Of a stretch of 64,000 nucleotides of DNA, positions 43,084-52,487 are shown in pieces. The stretch is from Agromyces sp. 3263 (GTDB taxonomy: Bacteria > Actinomycetota > Actinomycetes > Actinomycetales > Microbacteriaceae): positions 310,001-374,000 of the forward strand of contig NZ_JAVDUV010000002.1 in assembly GCF_031456545.1 (NCBI RefSeq), given 5' to 3'. Below the pieces are notes generated by a model. It had not been told where the DNA came from, made no database searches, and saw only the letters and a program-made list of their open reading frames with translations. The stretch's first letter is position 1, and the number at the start of each line of letters is the position of its first letter. A program made the position numbers and the translations under genes.

Positions 43084-44889
43084 TCAGCGGCTGCCGAGCC
43101 GCCGCCGCAGGAAGTCGATGCGCGCCTGCAGCTGGGTGACCGTGGCCTGCGCGACGGCAGGCCCACCGCACACCCGGCGCAGTTCGGCGTGCACCTGCGA
43201 GTGCGGTTCGCCCGTGTGCCTGGCCCAGAGTCCGACGAGGCTGTTCAGGAGTGCGCGCTGCTCCTTCAGGGTGCGGTACAGCGCCACCGGCTCGGCGCGG
43301 CCCGACTCCTCCGCCTCGGCGGTGTGCTTGCGCCGCTCTCCCGCACGCCGGGCCTGCCTCGCCTGCCGGTGCCGGAGCAGCTCCGAGACCTGCTCGGGCT
43401 CCAGGATGCCGGGGATGCCGATGAAGTCGTACTCCTCGTCGCTGCCCGGTTCGGCGAGCGTGCCGAACTCCGTGCCGTCGTAGAGCACGCGGTCGAACGA
43501 GGCATCCGACCCGATCGCCTCCCACGTCCCGAGACCGGCCTCCTCCGATGCGCGCTCTTCGCGGTTGGCGGACTCGAGCAGGCTGTCGTCGAGGCCGTCG
43601 TCATCCTGGTCGCCCGACCGCCGGTCGAGCGCGTGATCGCGTTCGAGCTCCATCTGCGCGGCGAGGCCCATGAGCGTCGGCACGTTGGGCAGGAACACCG
43701 ACGCCGTCTCGCCGCGACGGCGGGCGCGCACGAACCGGCCGATCGCCTGGGCGAAGAAGAGCGGCGTCGACGCGCTCGTGGCGTACACCCCGACGGCGAG
43801 GCGGGGCACGTCGACGCCCTCGGACACCATCCGCACCGCCACCATCCAGCGCCGCGTATTGCCTGAGAACTCCTCGATGCGCGTGCTCGCCTCCTTCTCG
43901 TCGGAGAGCACCACGGTGACGGGTTCGCCGCAGATCTGCTCGAGGATCTGCGCATACGCACGGGCGACGGTCTGGTCGGTGGCGATCACCAGGCCTCCGG
44001 CGTCGGGGATGCCGTGCCGCACCTCGGTGAGCCGGCGGTCGGCCGCCTGCAGGACCGCCGGGATCCACTCGCCGGTGGGCTCGAGCGCGGTGCGCCACGC
44101 CGAGGACGTGATGTCCTTCGTGTTGTCCTCGCCGAGCCGCGCCTCCATCTCGTCGCCGGCCTTCGTGCGCCATCGCATGTGGCCCGCGTACACCATGAAG
44201 AGCACCGGCCGCACGACGCCGTCGGCCAGGGCACGCCCGTACCCGTAGTTGTAGTCGGTTTTCGAGAGCCGCACGCCCTGGTTGTCGGGCACGTACTCCA
44301 CGAACGGGATCGGCGCCGTGTCGGAGCGGAACGGCGTGCCGGTGAGCGACAGCCGCTTCGTCGCCGGCTCGAACGCCTCCCGGATGGCATCGCCCCACGA
44401 GAGCGTGTCGCCGCCGTGGTGCACCTCGTCGAGGATGACGAGCGAACGACCCGAGAGGGTGAGCTCGCGGTGCAGCGCCGGGCGCATCGCGACCTGCGCA
44501 TACGTCACGGCGACGCCGTGGTAGTGACGGGCCGTCTGGCCATGGGCGTTGCGGAACCCCGGGTCGAGCCGGATGCCGGCGCGCGCCGCGGCATCCGCCC
44601 ACTGGCGCTTCAGGTGGTCGGTGGGCGCCACCACGGTGATGCGATCGATGAGCCGACGTGATCGCAGCTCGGCGGCGAGCCGGAGCGCGAAGGTCGTCTT
44701 GCCCGCGCCCGGGGTCGCGGCGGCGAGGAAGTCGCGCGGCAGGTCGGCCAGGTACTGCTCGAGGGCGTCGGCCTGCCACGCCCGGAGCTTGCTGGCGGTG
44801 CCCCAGGCGGCCCGCTCGGGGAACGACGGCGGGAGATGCTCGGCGGCCGAGGTGCCCGGCTGATGGCCGGAAGGGGTCGCTGTGCTCAC
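43084..44889 (-). CDS. DEAD/DEAH box helicase
   Basis: A 601-residue superfamily 2 helicase of the XPB/type III restriction-like group. Walker A ATPGAGKTTFAL (about 60), DEVHHGGDTLSW, SLTGTPFRSDT and the C-terminal motif QAIGRFVRARRRG are clear. The last 180 residues are acidic then basic and may be a nucleic-acid-binding tail; no nuclease or methylase domain is present. GTG 44889 follows TACCCT (44898-44903) by 8 nt without a ribosome site: probably leaderless. Substrate unknown. It is divergent from the SGNH hydrolase. Confidence 0.88.
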   Translation of the reverse strand: MSTATPSGHQPGTSAAEHLPPSFPERAAWGTASKLRAWQADALEQYLADLPRDFLAAATPGAGKTTFALRLAAELRSRRLIDRITVVAPTDHLKRQWADAAARAGIRLDPGFRNAHGQTARHYHGVAVTYAQVAMRPALHRELTLSGRSLVILDEVHHGGDTLSWGDAIREAFEPATKRLSLTGTPFRSDTAPIPFVEYVPDNQGVRLSKTDYNYGYGRALADGVVRPVLFMVYAGHMRWRTKAGDEMEARLGEDNTKDITSSAWRTALEPTGEWIPAVLQAADRRLTEVRHGIPDAGGLVIATDQTVARAYAQILEQICGEPVTVVLSDEKEASTRIEEFSGNTRRWMVAVRMVSEGVDVPRLAVGVYATSASTPLFFAQAIGRFVRARRRGETASVFLPNVPTLMGLAAQMELERDHALDRRSGDQDDDGLDDSLLESANREERASEEAGLGTWEAIGSDASFDRVLYDGTEFGTLAEPGSDEEYDFIGIPGILEPEQVSELLRHRQARQARRAGERRKHTAEAEESGRAEPVALYRTLKEQRALLNSLVGLWARHTGEPHSQVHAELRRVCGGPAVAQATVTQLQARIDFLRRRLGSR

Positions 44890-44952
44890 TGGATTCGAGG
44901 GTAGCGGAGCCGCCCGACATCCTCGAACCCGGCGACTTGGCACAATGGGGGG

Positions 44953-45738
44953 ATGGTCACGCAGCAGCATCCCTGGTCGCGCTACGTCGCTCTCGGCGAC
45001 TCCTTCACGGAGGGCATCGGCGACCCCGAACCCGGCGTGCCCGGCGGGCACCGCGGCTGGGCGGACCGCGTCGCCGAGGTCCTGTCGCAGGGCGTCGACG
45101 ACTTCGCCTACGCGAACCTCGCGGTGCGCGGCAAGCTCATCCAGCAGATCATCGACGAGCAGCTCGAGCCGGCCCTCGCGCTGCGGCCCGACCTCATCAC
45201 GATCTCCGCGGGCGGCAACGACGTCATCCGGCCGCGCACCGACCCCGACGAGATCGCCGCGCGCTTCGAGTACGCCGTCGAGCGCCTCTCCCGCGACCAC
45301 GCCACCATCGTGATCTTCACGGGCGTCGACGTGGGCTTCTCACCCGTCTTCCGCGGCATCCGGGGCAAGGTGGCGATCTACAACGAGAACCTGCGCACCA
45401 TCGCCAAGCGCTACGACTGCGTGGTCGCCGACCAGTGGGCGCTGACCGAGATCCAGGACCAGCGCATGTGGGCGCCCGACCGCCTGCACCTCAACGCGCT
45501 CGGCCACCACACGGTCGCCCGCATGGTGCTCGCGGCACTCAACGTCGAGAACGGACTCGAGCCCATGAAGCCCGAACCGCTGCCCGCGAGCACGTGGCGC
45601 CAGGCCCGGGTCGAGGACCTGTCGTGGGCCAGGGAGTACCTCGTGCCGTGGGTGCTCCGCCGCATCCGGCACCAGTCGTCGGGCGACCTCATCTCGGCGA
45701 AGCGGCCGGACGCCGGTCCCTACTCGCTGCCCGACTGA
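44953..45738 (+). CDS. SGNH/GDSL hydrolase family protein
   Basis: A 261-residue esterase-like protein without a signal peptide. The catalytic Ser is in ALGDSFTEGIGD (about residue 17), block III is SAGGNDVIRP and block V is APDRLHLNALGHH with the Asp-His pair. The C-terminal 50 residues extend beyond the usual fold. CACAAT (44941-44946) ends 6 nt before the ATG, with six G residues between, so either a leaderless start or a very close ribosome site is possible. Its 3' end overlaps the convergent DD-carboxypeptidase gene by 19 bases. Confidence 0.9.
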   Translation: MVTQQHPWSRYVALGDSFTEGIGDPEPGVPGGHRGWADRVAEVLSQGVDDFAYANLAVRGKLIQQIIDEQLEPALALRPDLITISAGGNDVIRPRTDPDEIAARFEYAVERLSRDHATIVIFTGVDVGFSPVFRGIRGKVAIYNENLRTIAKRYDCVVADQWALTEIQDQRMWAPDRLHLNALGHHTVARMVLAALNVENGLEPMKPEPLPASTWRQARVEDLSWAREYLVPWVLRRIRHQSSGDLISAKRPDAGPYSLPD

Positions 45739-47045
45739 GCCGGCTTCGGTGCGTCGAGCGCTCCCGGGTTCGCGAGCCGCCACCAGGCGCCGGGGTCCTC
45801 GAGGGAGGCGTCGAGCACCAGGGGCACCGTGATCTCCTGCGCACCGGCGTGCACCACCGCCGTGCCGACCTCGGCGCCACGGCTCGCCAGCGTGAGCGGA
45901 TCGGCCCGCACCTCGACGTCGACGGGCGTGTCGTTCCAGACGACGACGGTGGCGCCCTCGGTCGTGCGGGCGCGCGCGGTGTCGCCCCACGGGGTGTCGT
46001 ACTCGGCGAGCACCTCGTTCGCCTGGAGCGGCGACACCTCGTGGAAGCCGGGCGCGACGGAGTCGAGCAGCGCGGCGATCGCGTCGTTGAGCACTGCGTG
46101 CGTCTCGCCGCCGAGGAGCACGCCCACGACGGTGACGGTCCTGGAGCCGACGGGGTAGTCCGCGGAGAAGAGCAGGTTCGCGGCGTCATCCGTCGTGCCG
46201 GTCTTGATGCCGTCGACCCCGTGCGTGCCGAGCAGCTTGTTGGAGTTCTTCAGCTTCCCGATCTCGGGCACCTCCACGGAGGGCAGCGCCACGATCTCGG
46301 CGACGGTCGGGTCGGCGAGGGCGAGCTTGCCGAGCTCGACGATCTCGGCCGCCGTGCTCACGTCATCGAGCGACAGGCCGCTCGTGTCGACGAGGCGCGT
46401 GTTCACGAGCCCGTGCGCGTCGAGCCAGGTGCGGGCGGCGGTCAGGTAGCCCTCGACGGAGCCGAACGCCCAGTTGGCGATCGAGATCGAGTAGTTGCCG
46501 CCCGACGGCAGCAGCATCGCCTCGAGGCTCTCGCGGAGTGACAGCGTCGACCCCGCGACCACCGGGGCGACCGACGAGTTCTGCGCCACCTGGTCCCAGT
46601 AGATGTCGACGTCGTCCTCGGTGTAGGTGATGTCGGGCCCGCCCTCCCCCGCCGCGACCGGATGCGCGTCGAGGACGACGAGGGCCGTGATGACCTTGGC
46701 GATGCTCGCCATCGGCATGGGCTGCTGTTCGGAGCCGGCCGCGAGCAGCCCGTCGAATCCGACCGCGCCGACGGCGTAGGTGCCGAATCCGGGCAGAGCG
46801 AGCGGCTGCGGCGCGGCCGCGACCGGTGCGGGATCGGTGACCTGCGGCGCGGCCGACGGGATGGGTGCGCCGAGCGCGTTGGCCGTGTACACGCCGCCGC
46901 TGACGAGCAGGGCGAGCACCACCGCGAGCACGCTGAACACGACGATGCGCCGACGCCGGTACACGCGAGGGCTCGGCCGTCGCGACGGGACGACCTGCGT
47001 CGGGGGCGTGCTCGACCCGTGCGCCTGTGTGCGCGTCGCGCTCAT
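45720..47045 (-). CDS. D-alanyl-D-alanine carboxypeptidase (penicillin-binding protein) homologue
   Basis: A 441-residue membrane-anchored serine peptidase of the PBP5 type that trims peptidoglycan stem peptides. An N-terminal cytoplasmic basic tail and one helix (about 34-55) precede the catalytic domain, with SxxK at S114-K117 (MASIAK) and KTG in DGIKTGTTDDA. The second motif, normally SxN, reads SGGN (181-184), shifting the Asn by one. A beta-sandwich tail follows. ATG overlaps the stop of the RNA methyltransferase gene (ATGA). Confidence 0.88.
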   Translation of the reverse strand: MSATRTQAHGSSTPPTQVVPSRRPSPRVYRRRRIVVFSVLAVVLALLVSGGVYTANALGAPIPSAAPQVTDPAPVAAAPQPLALPGFGTYAVGAVGFDGLLAAGSEQQPMPMASIAKVITALVVLDAHPVAAGEGGPDITYTEDDVDIYWDQVAQNSSVAPVVAGSTLSLRESLEAMLLPSGGNYSISIANWAFGSVEGYLTAARTWLDAHGLVNTRLVDTSGLSLDDVSTAAEIVELGKLALADPTVAEIVALPSVEVPEIGKLKNSNKLLGTHGVDGIKTGTTDDAANLLFSADYPVGSRTVTVVGVLLGGETHAVLNDAIAALLDSVAPGFHEVSPLQANEVLAEYDTPWGDTARARTTEGATVVVWNDTPVDVEVRADPLTLASRGAEVGTAVVHAGAQEITVPLVLDASLEDPGAWWRLANPGALDAPKPAQSGSE

Positions 47046-47875
47046 CGGGCGTCTCCTGCATCGGATGCCGCGGGCTCGACCGCCAGCGCGTACAGCACGA
47101 CCGCGGCGGCGGCCGCGACGTTGAGCGAGTCGACGCCGTGAGCCATGGGGATCGTGACGACCAGGTCGGATGCCTCGAGCGCGTGCCTGCTGAGTCCGTC
47201 GCCCTCCGCGCCGAAGACGAGGGCGAGCCGCTCGGGCGGATCCGCCGCGAGGTCGCGGAGCGACACGGCGTCGTCGGCGAGGGCGAGCGCGGCGATCGAG
47301 AAGTCGTGCGCGTGCAGCATCCGCCGCGCCTCGGGCCACTCGGGAAGCCGGGTCCACGGCACCTGGAACACCGTGCCCATGCTCACCCGCACGCTTCGGC
47401 GGTAGAGCGGGTCGGCGCAGCGCGGGCTGACGAGCACCGCGTCGGCGCCGAGCGCGGCGACCGAGCGGAAGATCGCGCCGACATTGGTGTGGTCGACGAT
47501 GTCCTCGAGCACCACCACCCGATGCGCGCTCGCAAGCAGGTCGACGGGGTCGGGCAGCACCGGCCGCTCGAACGCGGCGAGGGCGCCGCGGTGCACGCGG
47601 TATCCGGTGATCTCCTCGAGCTGGTTGGGGTCGGCCAGGTGCACCGGAACGTCGAACGGCGCGAGCTCGGCCTCGAGGCCCGCCAGCCACTTCTCCTCCA
47701 TCAGCACCGAGCGCGGGCGGTGCCCCGCGCCGATCGCACGGCGGATGACCTTGGCCGATTCGGCGATGTACAGGCCCTCGGCGGGCTCGTGGGCGCTGCG
47801 CAGGGTCACGTCGGTGAGCCGGGCGTAGTCGGCCACGGCGTCGGATGCCGCGTCGCGGACTCGTTCGATGTGCAT
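47042..47875 (-). CDS. TrmH/SpoU family RNA methyltransferase
   Basis: A 277-residue SAM-dependent 2'-O-methyltransferase with the alpha/beta-knot fold. An N-terminal L30e-like substrate domain (about 25-105) precedes VVVLEDIVDHTNVGAIFRSVAALGADAVLVSP, and the knot motifs are LALVFGAEGDGLS and IPMAHGVDSLNVAAAAAVVLYAL. Target rRNA or tRNA unknown. GGGGGAGGAG precedes the ATG. The stop overlaps the carboxypeptidase start, an unusual pairing of RNA modification and cell-wall enzymes. Confidence 0.93.
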   Translation of the reverse strand: MHIERVRDAASDAVADYARLTDVTLRSAHEPAEGLYIAESAKVIRRAIGAGHRPRSVLMEEKWLAGLEAELAPFDVPVHLADPNQLEEITGYRVHRGALAAFERPVLPDPVDLLASAHRVVVLEDIVDHTNVGAIFRSVAALGADAVLVSPRCADPLYRRSVRVSMGTVFQVPWTRLPEWPEARRMLHAHDFSIAALALADDAVSLRDLAADPPERLALVFGAEGDGLSRHALEASDLVVTIPMAHGVDSLNVAAAAAVVLYALAVEPAASDAGDAR

Positions 47876-47961
47876 TGATCTCCTCCCCCTAGCCTGCCAG
47901 TGCGCGAAACATTCCGGAAAACGGACACGTCTAGAATCGGACCACGTCGAAGGGAGACGCC

Positions 47962-48807
47962 GTGGTGCCTGGCCTCGAAGCTCCGATGATCGCCGACGAA
48001 CAGCTTGAGACGGCGATCGGCCTCATGCGCGGTTCGCGCGTGGCGGTGCTGACCGGCGCGGGGGTGTCAACGGACTCGGGCATCCCCGACTACCGCGGCG
48101 AGGGCGCGCCGGTGCGCACGCCGATGACGCTGCAGGCGTTCCTCGCCTCCGAGACGGCCCGCAAGCGGTACTGGGCGGGCAGCCACCTGGGCTGGCGCAG
48201 CTTCGGCAGCGCGCAGCCGAACCGCGGCCACCTCGCGCTCGCCGACCTCGAGGCGCGCGGCATCGTCGACGGCGTCGTCACGCAGAACGTCGACGGCCTG
48301 CACCGCCGGGCGGGCAGCCGGCACGTGGTCGAGCTGCACGGCGGCATGGACCGCGTGCTCTGCCTCACCTGCGGCCAGCACTACGCCCGGCAGTCCATCG
48401 CCGACCGGCTGGCCGAACTGAATCCCTCGATCGACCTCGAGCGCGCGATCCGGGCCCGGCCGGACGGCGATGTGGACGTCGACGACGTCGACACGATGGT
48501 GATCCCCGCGTGCACCGTCTGCGGCGGCATCCTGAAGCCCGACGTCGTGTTCTTCGGCGAGTTCGTGCCGGTCGACGTGTACCAGGCCGCGGCCTCGCTC
48601 GTGCAGGCCGCCGACACGCTGCTCGTGGCGGGGTCGTCGCTCGTCGTGAACTCGGGCATGCGGCTCATCGAGCTGGCACGGCGCCGGCGCATGCCGATCA
48701 TCGTCGTGAATCGCGGCATCACCAAGGGCGACAGCAGGGCCGCGGTGAAGATCGACGCGGGCGCGAGCGAGACGCTCACCGCCATGGCCGAGGCGCTGCG
48801 GTCCTGA
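47962..48807 (+). CDS. Sir2-family NAD-dependent protein deacetylase
   Basis: A 281-residue sirtuin that would remove acyl groups from lysines using NAD. GAGVSTDSGIPDYRG (residues 33-47), TQNVDGLH with the catalytic HGG in VELHGGMDR, and the zinc cysteines CLTC and CTVC are all present, as are FFGEFVP and GSSLVVNSG. GAAGGGAG lies just ahead of GTG 47962; GTG 47965 is a second option. It is divergent from the trmH-type gene. Confidence 0.93.
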   Translation: MVPGLEAPMIADEQLETAIGLMRGSRVAVLTGAGVSTDSGIPDYRGEGAPVRTPMTLQAFLASETARKRYWAGSHLGWRSFGSAQPNRGHLALADLEARGIVDGVVTQNVDGLHRRAGSRHVVELHGGMDRVLCLTCGQHYARQSIADRLAELNPSIDLERAIRARPDGDVDVDDVDTMVIPACTVCGGILKPDVVFFGEFVPVDVYQAAASLVQAADTLLVAGSSLVVNSGMRLIELARRRRMPIIVVNRGITKGDSRAAVKIDAGASETLTAMAEALRS

Positions 48808-48838
48808 CGCCCCTCACGGGTCTGCCAGCATGGTGGGC

Positions 48839-49483
48839 ATGACGGATGCCGCACCCGATGAGACCGTTCCCAGCGACGGGCTCGCCGCGCTCGACGCCAG
48901 GCCGGTGACCCTCGCGATCGTGCGCCACGGCGAGACCGACTGGAACCGCGCCCGCCGCATCCAGGGGTCCACGGACATCCCGCTGAACGACACCGGGCGG
49001 AAGCAGGCCGCGCACACGGCGTCCGCACTCGCGGGCGACCAGTGGGACGCGATCTACGCCAGCACGCTGTCGCGGGCCGCCGAGACCGCCGCGATCATCG
49101 CCGACCGTCTCGGACTTCCCGAGCCTGTGCTCGTCGCGGACCTCGCGGAGCGCAGCCACGGGGTGCTCGAAGGCCTCGACCATGCCGGTCGCGCCGCCGT
49201 GGAGGCGCAGGCCGCGACCATCGAGGGGCTGGAGTCCCGGTCGGCGGTGATCGCGCGCGCGTCGGCCGCGCTGCTCGCCATCGCGCGCAGCCATCCCGGC
49301 GGGGACGTCATCGTGGTCACTCACGGCGGGGTGATCCACGCGCTCATCATGCACCTCAGCGGCTGGACGCTGCCGGGCGCCTCCTACGTGATCGAGAACG
49401 GGTCCGTGCACCTGCTTCGCGTGGTGGGCGACGCCATCGAGCTCGTGGCCCCCGAAGCGCTCACGGGCACCGACGGCGCCTGA
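48839..49483 (+). CDS. histidine phosphatase family protein
   Basis: A 214-residue phosphoglycerate mutase-like phosphatase. The phosphohistidine motif IVRHGETDWNRARR is near residue 27, the second catalytic His is in VTHGGVIHALI, and ASTLSRAAETA is the family segment. Many such proteins are broad-specificity phosphatases (CobC, GpmB-like); the substrate is unknown. ATG 48839 is used; ATG 48830 is in frame and neither has a strong ribosome site. It follows the sirtuin by 31 nt. Confidence 0.88.
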   Translation: MTDAAPDETVPSDGLAALDARPVTLAIVRHGETDWNRARRIQGSTDIPLNDTGRKQAAHTASALAGDQWDAIYASTLSRAAETAAIIADRLGLPEPVLVADLAERSHGVLEGLDHAGRAAVEAQAATIEGLESRSAVIARASAALLAIARSHPGGDVIVVTHGGVIHALIMHLSGWTLPGASYVIENGSVHLLRVVGDAIELVAPEALTGTDGA

Positions 49484-49494
49484 GGCCCACGCGC

Positions 49495-50595
49495 TCAGGC
49501 GCGGCGAGCCGACCGACGACGACGCGTGGCCGGCCCCACCGTGCGACGCATGAGCTCGAGCAGCTGCTCGGCCGACGACGCCCAGGTGTAGCGGGCAGCG
49601 ACGGCGACGGATGCCGCGGAGCGGCGCTCCCACTCCCCGTCGCGTTCGAGCGACCACAGGGCCGCCACGAGCGCCTCGGGATTGGCCGCGTCGAAGTAGA
49701 GGGCGGCGTCGCCGCCGATCTCCCGGAAGATCGGGATGTCGCTGACCACCACCGGCGTGCCGAGCCGCATGGCCTCGACGAGTGGGATGCCGAACCCCTC
49801 GGCTCGTGAGGCGTGCACGAGCGCGGTCGCGCCGGTGAGCAGCTCGGCGTACTCGGCATCCGTCACGCCGTCGTGGAAGACGAGGCGCGCCTGCGGGGCG
49901 AGCCGAGTGAGCCGCGCTCGCTCGTCGGCGCTGATGCGGCTCAGCAGGTGCAGCTCGTGGTCGGGCAGCGCGGCGACCGCCCGCACGAGGGTGTCGACGT
50001 TCTTGTAGGGCATATAGGAGCCCATGTACACGAGCCGGTGCCCGGCGGGGCGGACGCGCGGGAGGTCGGGCACGGCGAGGTCGTCGGCGGCGTTCGGGAT
50101 GACCGTGACCGGACGGTCGGTGAGGTGGTGCTCGTGGATGAGCCCCGCGGTGGTCTCGGAGACGGTGACCACGGCGTCGGCGCGATTGAGGAGGATCCGT
50201 TGCGGCCACCAGGCGAGGTGGTAGAGCCGCCACAGCAGCCGCACGGGTGCGGGCAGGTCGCGCGGCGGCGTGCGGTTCTCGTAGTAGATGAGGTCGTGCA
50301 GCGTGAGCAGCAGCCGGTAGTTGCGGCCCCACGACCCCATGGTCTGCATGGGGCTGAAGACGACGTCGGGGCGGAGCTTGCGCACCTGCAGGGCGACGAG
50401 CGGTTCACGGGGGCTCGTGGGCGAGCTCACGAGCTGCCAGGGCAGCGGGGGCAGCATGTCGAGCTGGCGGTGGTCGCTCACGAGCATGGTGAGCGGATGC
50501 CGCTTGCCGAGCTCGGTGACGATGCCCGCGGTGAAGCGGCTGATGCCGTCGTGCCGGCCGATGCGCACGTAGCGGCAGTCGACGACGATCCTCAC
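49495..50595 (-). CDS. GT4-type glycosyltransferase
   Basis: A 366-residue GT-B glycosyltransferase. The C-terminal nucleotide-sugar half contains YMGSYMPYKNVDTLVRAV, HASRAEGFGIPLVEAMRLGTPVVVSDIPIFREIGGDAALYF (E-x7-E motif), typical of mannosyl- or rhamnosyltransferase-like GT4 enzymes. No signal peptide is present; it likely acts on a lipid- or cell-wall-linked acceptor. GTG 50595 overlaps the stop of the alpha/beta hydrolase by four bases (GTGA). The last residues are Arg-rich. Confidence 0.9.
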   Translation of the reverse strand: MRIVVDCRYVRIGRHDGISRFTAGIVTELGKRHPLTMLVSDHRQLDMLPPLPWQLVSSPTSPREPLVALQVRKLRPDVVFSPMQTMGSWGRNYRLLLTLHDLIYYENRTPPRDLPAPVRLLWRLYHLAWWPQRILLNRADAVVTVSETTAGLIHEHHLTDRPVTVIPNAADDLAVPDLPRVRPAGHRLVYMGSYMPYKNVDTLVRAVAALPDHELHLLSRISADERARLTRLAPQARLVFHDGVTDAEYAELLTGATALVHASRAEGFGIPLVEAMRLGTPVVVSDIPIFREIGGDAALYFDAANPEALVAALWSLERDGEWERRSAASVAVAARYTWASSAEQLLELMRRTVGPATRRRRSARRA

Positions 50596-51485
50596 GCGTT
50601 CGCTCCCGAGCGGAGGAACCGGAGGATGCGCGCCGCCGCGTCGCCCGGCGTCTCGTAGTGGATGAGGTGGCCGACCTCGGGAATGACCTCGAGCGTCGCG
50701 TCGGGGAAGCGCGTGACGAGGCGGCGCTGGGCGTCGAGGGGGGTGACGTCGTCGCGCTCCGCCGCCACGAGCAGGGTCGGCACGTGGATGTCGGCGGCGA
50801 CCTCGCTCACGTCGTTGCCGACCGAGGCGCGGAACGCCTCGAGCACGGCGTCTCGATCGCCGAACGCCGAGAAGTAGCGGTCGTGCTGGTCGTGGATCCA
50901 GCGTCGCAGCGGCTTCGACCGGGTCTTGGCCATGGTGACGCTCATGACGCGCACGATGGCGCCGTTGCGCAGCAGCGCGAAGCCGGCACGTTCGGGCAGC
51001 GCCGCTGCCGCGCGGTAGTACACCACCGCCAGCCGGGTCATCACGCCGCGTGGCCCCTCGAGCGCGGGCGCCCCGATCGGGTTCACGAGCACGAGCCGCT
51101 CGGGGGCGAGGCCTCGGGCCACCGCGTTCGCCGCGATGATCGAGCCAAACGAGTGGCCGAGCAGCGTGTACGGCCCGTCGATGCCCACCGCCGTGATGAA
51201 CGCGCTGAGCCAGTCGGCGTACGCCTCGATGTCGTGCGGGCGGTCGACGAACACCGAGGAGGAACCGAAGCCCGGCAGGTCGGGAGAGATGATGCGGAAG
51301 CCGGGGAGCTGCGCGACGACGGGTTCGAGGCCGTGGTGATCGCCCCGGAATCCGTGCACGAGCACGAGCACCGGCGCGTCCGCTGCGCCGTACTCCCACC
51401 ACGCGGTCTCGGTGCCGTCGACGTCGGTGCGGTGCTCGCTGACGGGGATGCGAGCGAGCTGCTCGGCGTACGGGGACTCGATCAT
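50592..51485 (-). CDS. alpha/beta hydrolase
   Basis: A 297-residue alpha/beta-fold hydrolase with the oxyanion HGFRGDH, nucleophile elbow GHSFGS (Ser about residue 106) and a C-terminal His in PEVGHLIHYETP. Substrate unknown. TAGAAT (51493-51498) ends 7 nt before ATG 51485, so a leaderless start is likely, and this excludes ATG 51494, which would lie on the -10. The glycosyltransferase is translated by coupling to it, suggesting a common pathway such as glycolipid or cell-wall metabolism. Confidence 0.88.
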   Translation of the reverse strand: MIESPYAEQLARIPVSEHRTDVDGTETAWWEYGAADAPVLVLVHGFRGDHHGLEPVVAQLPGFRIISPDLPGFGSSSVFVDRPHDIEAYADWLSAFITAVGIDGPYTLLGHSFGSIIAANAVARGLAPERLVLVNPIGAPALEGPRGVMTRLAVVYYRAAAALPERAGFALLRNGAIVRVMSVTMAKTRSKPLRRWIHDQHDRYFSAFGDRDAVLEAFRASVGNDVSEVAADIHVPTLLVAAERDDVTPLDAQRRLVTRFPDATLEVIPEVGHLIHYETPGDAAARILRFLRSGANA

Positions 51486-51598
51486 CCCCGACATTCTACG
51501 GCGGGCCGCCTGAGCGTCGTCCCGCCCGGCCACCGCCGATCTGCGCACCCGCGGGTCGCTCCGCGGCTCTGACGGTGGGCCCGCATAGCCTTCGAACC

Positions 51599-52408
51599 AT
51601 GGATGCCACGAGCAGCGCCCGATGGGCCGACACCCTCGCCGTGTTCGACCTCGAGACCACCGGCATCGACGTCGACACCTGCCGCATCGTGACCGCCCAC
51701 GTGGGCGTGATCGGAGCCGACGGCGAGGAGCTCGAGCGTCACGAGTGGCTCGTCGATCCCGGAGTCGAGATCCCCACGGCCGCCTCGCTGATCCACGGCG
51801 TCACGACCGAACGTGCCCGGCTCGAAGGGCAGTCGCCGGTGTCGGCCGTGGCCGAGATCATCGCCACCCTCGCGGATGCCGCGGGCCGGGGCCTCCCGAT
51901 CGTGGCGTACAACGCGGCCTACGACCTCACCCTCCTCGAGCGTGAGGCCGAGCGGTACGGGCACACTCCCCTGCCCGGCCCCGGACCGGTGATCGATCCG
52001 CTCGTGATCGACAAGGCGATCGACCGCTATCGGCGCGGCAAGCGCACCCTCACGGCCACGGCCGAGCACTACGGCGTCGCACTGCCGAACGCCCATGACG
52101 CCGGCGCCGATGCCGTGGCCGCGGGCCGCGTCGCCCAGGCGATCGTTCGCGCCTTCCCCGAGCTGTCGGCCATCGCGGTGGGCGACCTGCACGCGCGGCA
52201 GGTTGACTGGTGCCGCGAGCAAGCTGAGAGCTACCAGGCGTACCGCCGCGCGAACGGCGACCCCGACTTCACGACCTCGGGCGCCTGGCCCGTCCGTCGC
52301 ACCACGGCACCCGCTCAGGCGTCCGTCGCAGCCCCTGCCGCGGCGGCCTCGGCGGTCGCCGTCCTCGACGGATTCCCGCCTACGGCGGATCCCGACGCGC
52401 TGTTCTGA
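51599..52408 (+). CDS. 3'-5' exonuclease (DEDDh family)
   Basis: A 269-residue RNase T/DnaQ-fold exonuclease. DEDDh motifs: FDLETTGIDVDTCRI (first Asp and Glu), YNAAYDLTLLE, and HDAGADA (His and last Asp). A C-terminal 80-residue Ala-rich extension follows. It may trim DNA or RNA ends; there is no polymerase partner next to it. TAGCCT (51586-51591) ends 7 nt before the ATG: leaderless. It is divergent from the alpha/beta hydrolase with only 113 bases between them. Confidence 0.9.
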   Translation: MDATSSARWADTLAVFDLETTGIDVDTCRIVTAHVGVIGADGEELERHEWLVDPGVEIPTAASLIHGVTTERARLEGQSPVSAVAEIIATLADAAGRGLPIVAYNAAYDLTLLEREAERYGHTPLPGPGPVIDPLVIDKAIDRYRRGKRTLTATAEHYGVALPNAHDAGADAVAAGRVAQAIVRAFPELSAIAVGDLHARQVDWCREQAESYQAYRRANGDPDFTTSGAWPVRRTTAPAQASVAAPAAAASAVAVLDGFPPTADPDALF

Positions 52409-52447
52409 CCGCGTCGGGTTCGGCGCGCCATGCCGCGGGCACGACGA

Positions 52448-52475
52448 AGGGCGGACGACCGGAGTCGCCCGCCCT
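52448..52475. terminator. hairpin between the exonuclease gene and rpmE2
   Basis: AGGGCGG (52448-52454) pairs with CCGCCCT (52469-52475), extended inward by four pairs around CGGA. The flanking genes converge, so it may end both. No T-run. Confidence 0.55.
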
Positions 52476-52487
52476 CGTACGGCAGGA

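Noticed and set aside
43084..44889. Restriction or phage-defence system around the helicase
   Set aside because: No methylase, nuclease or other defence partner lies beside it.
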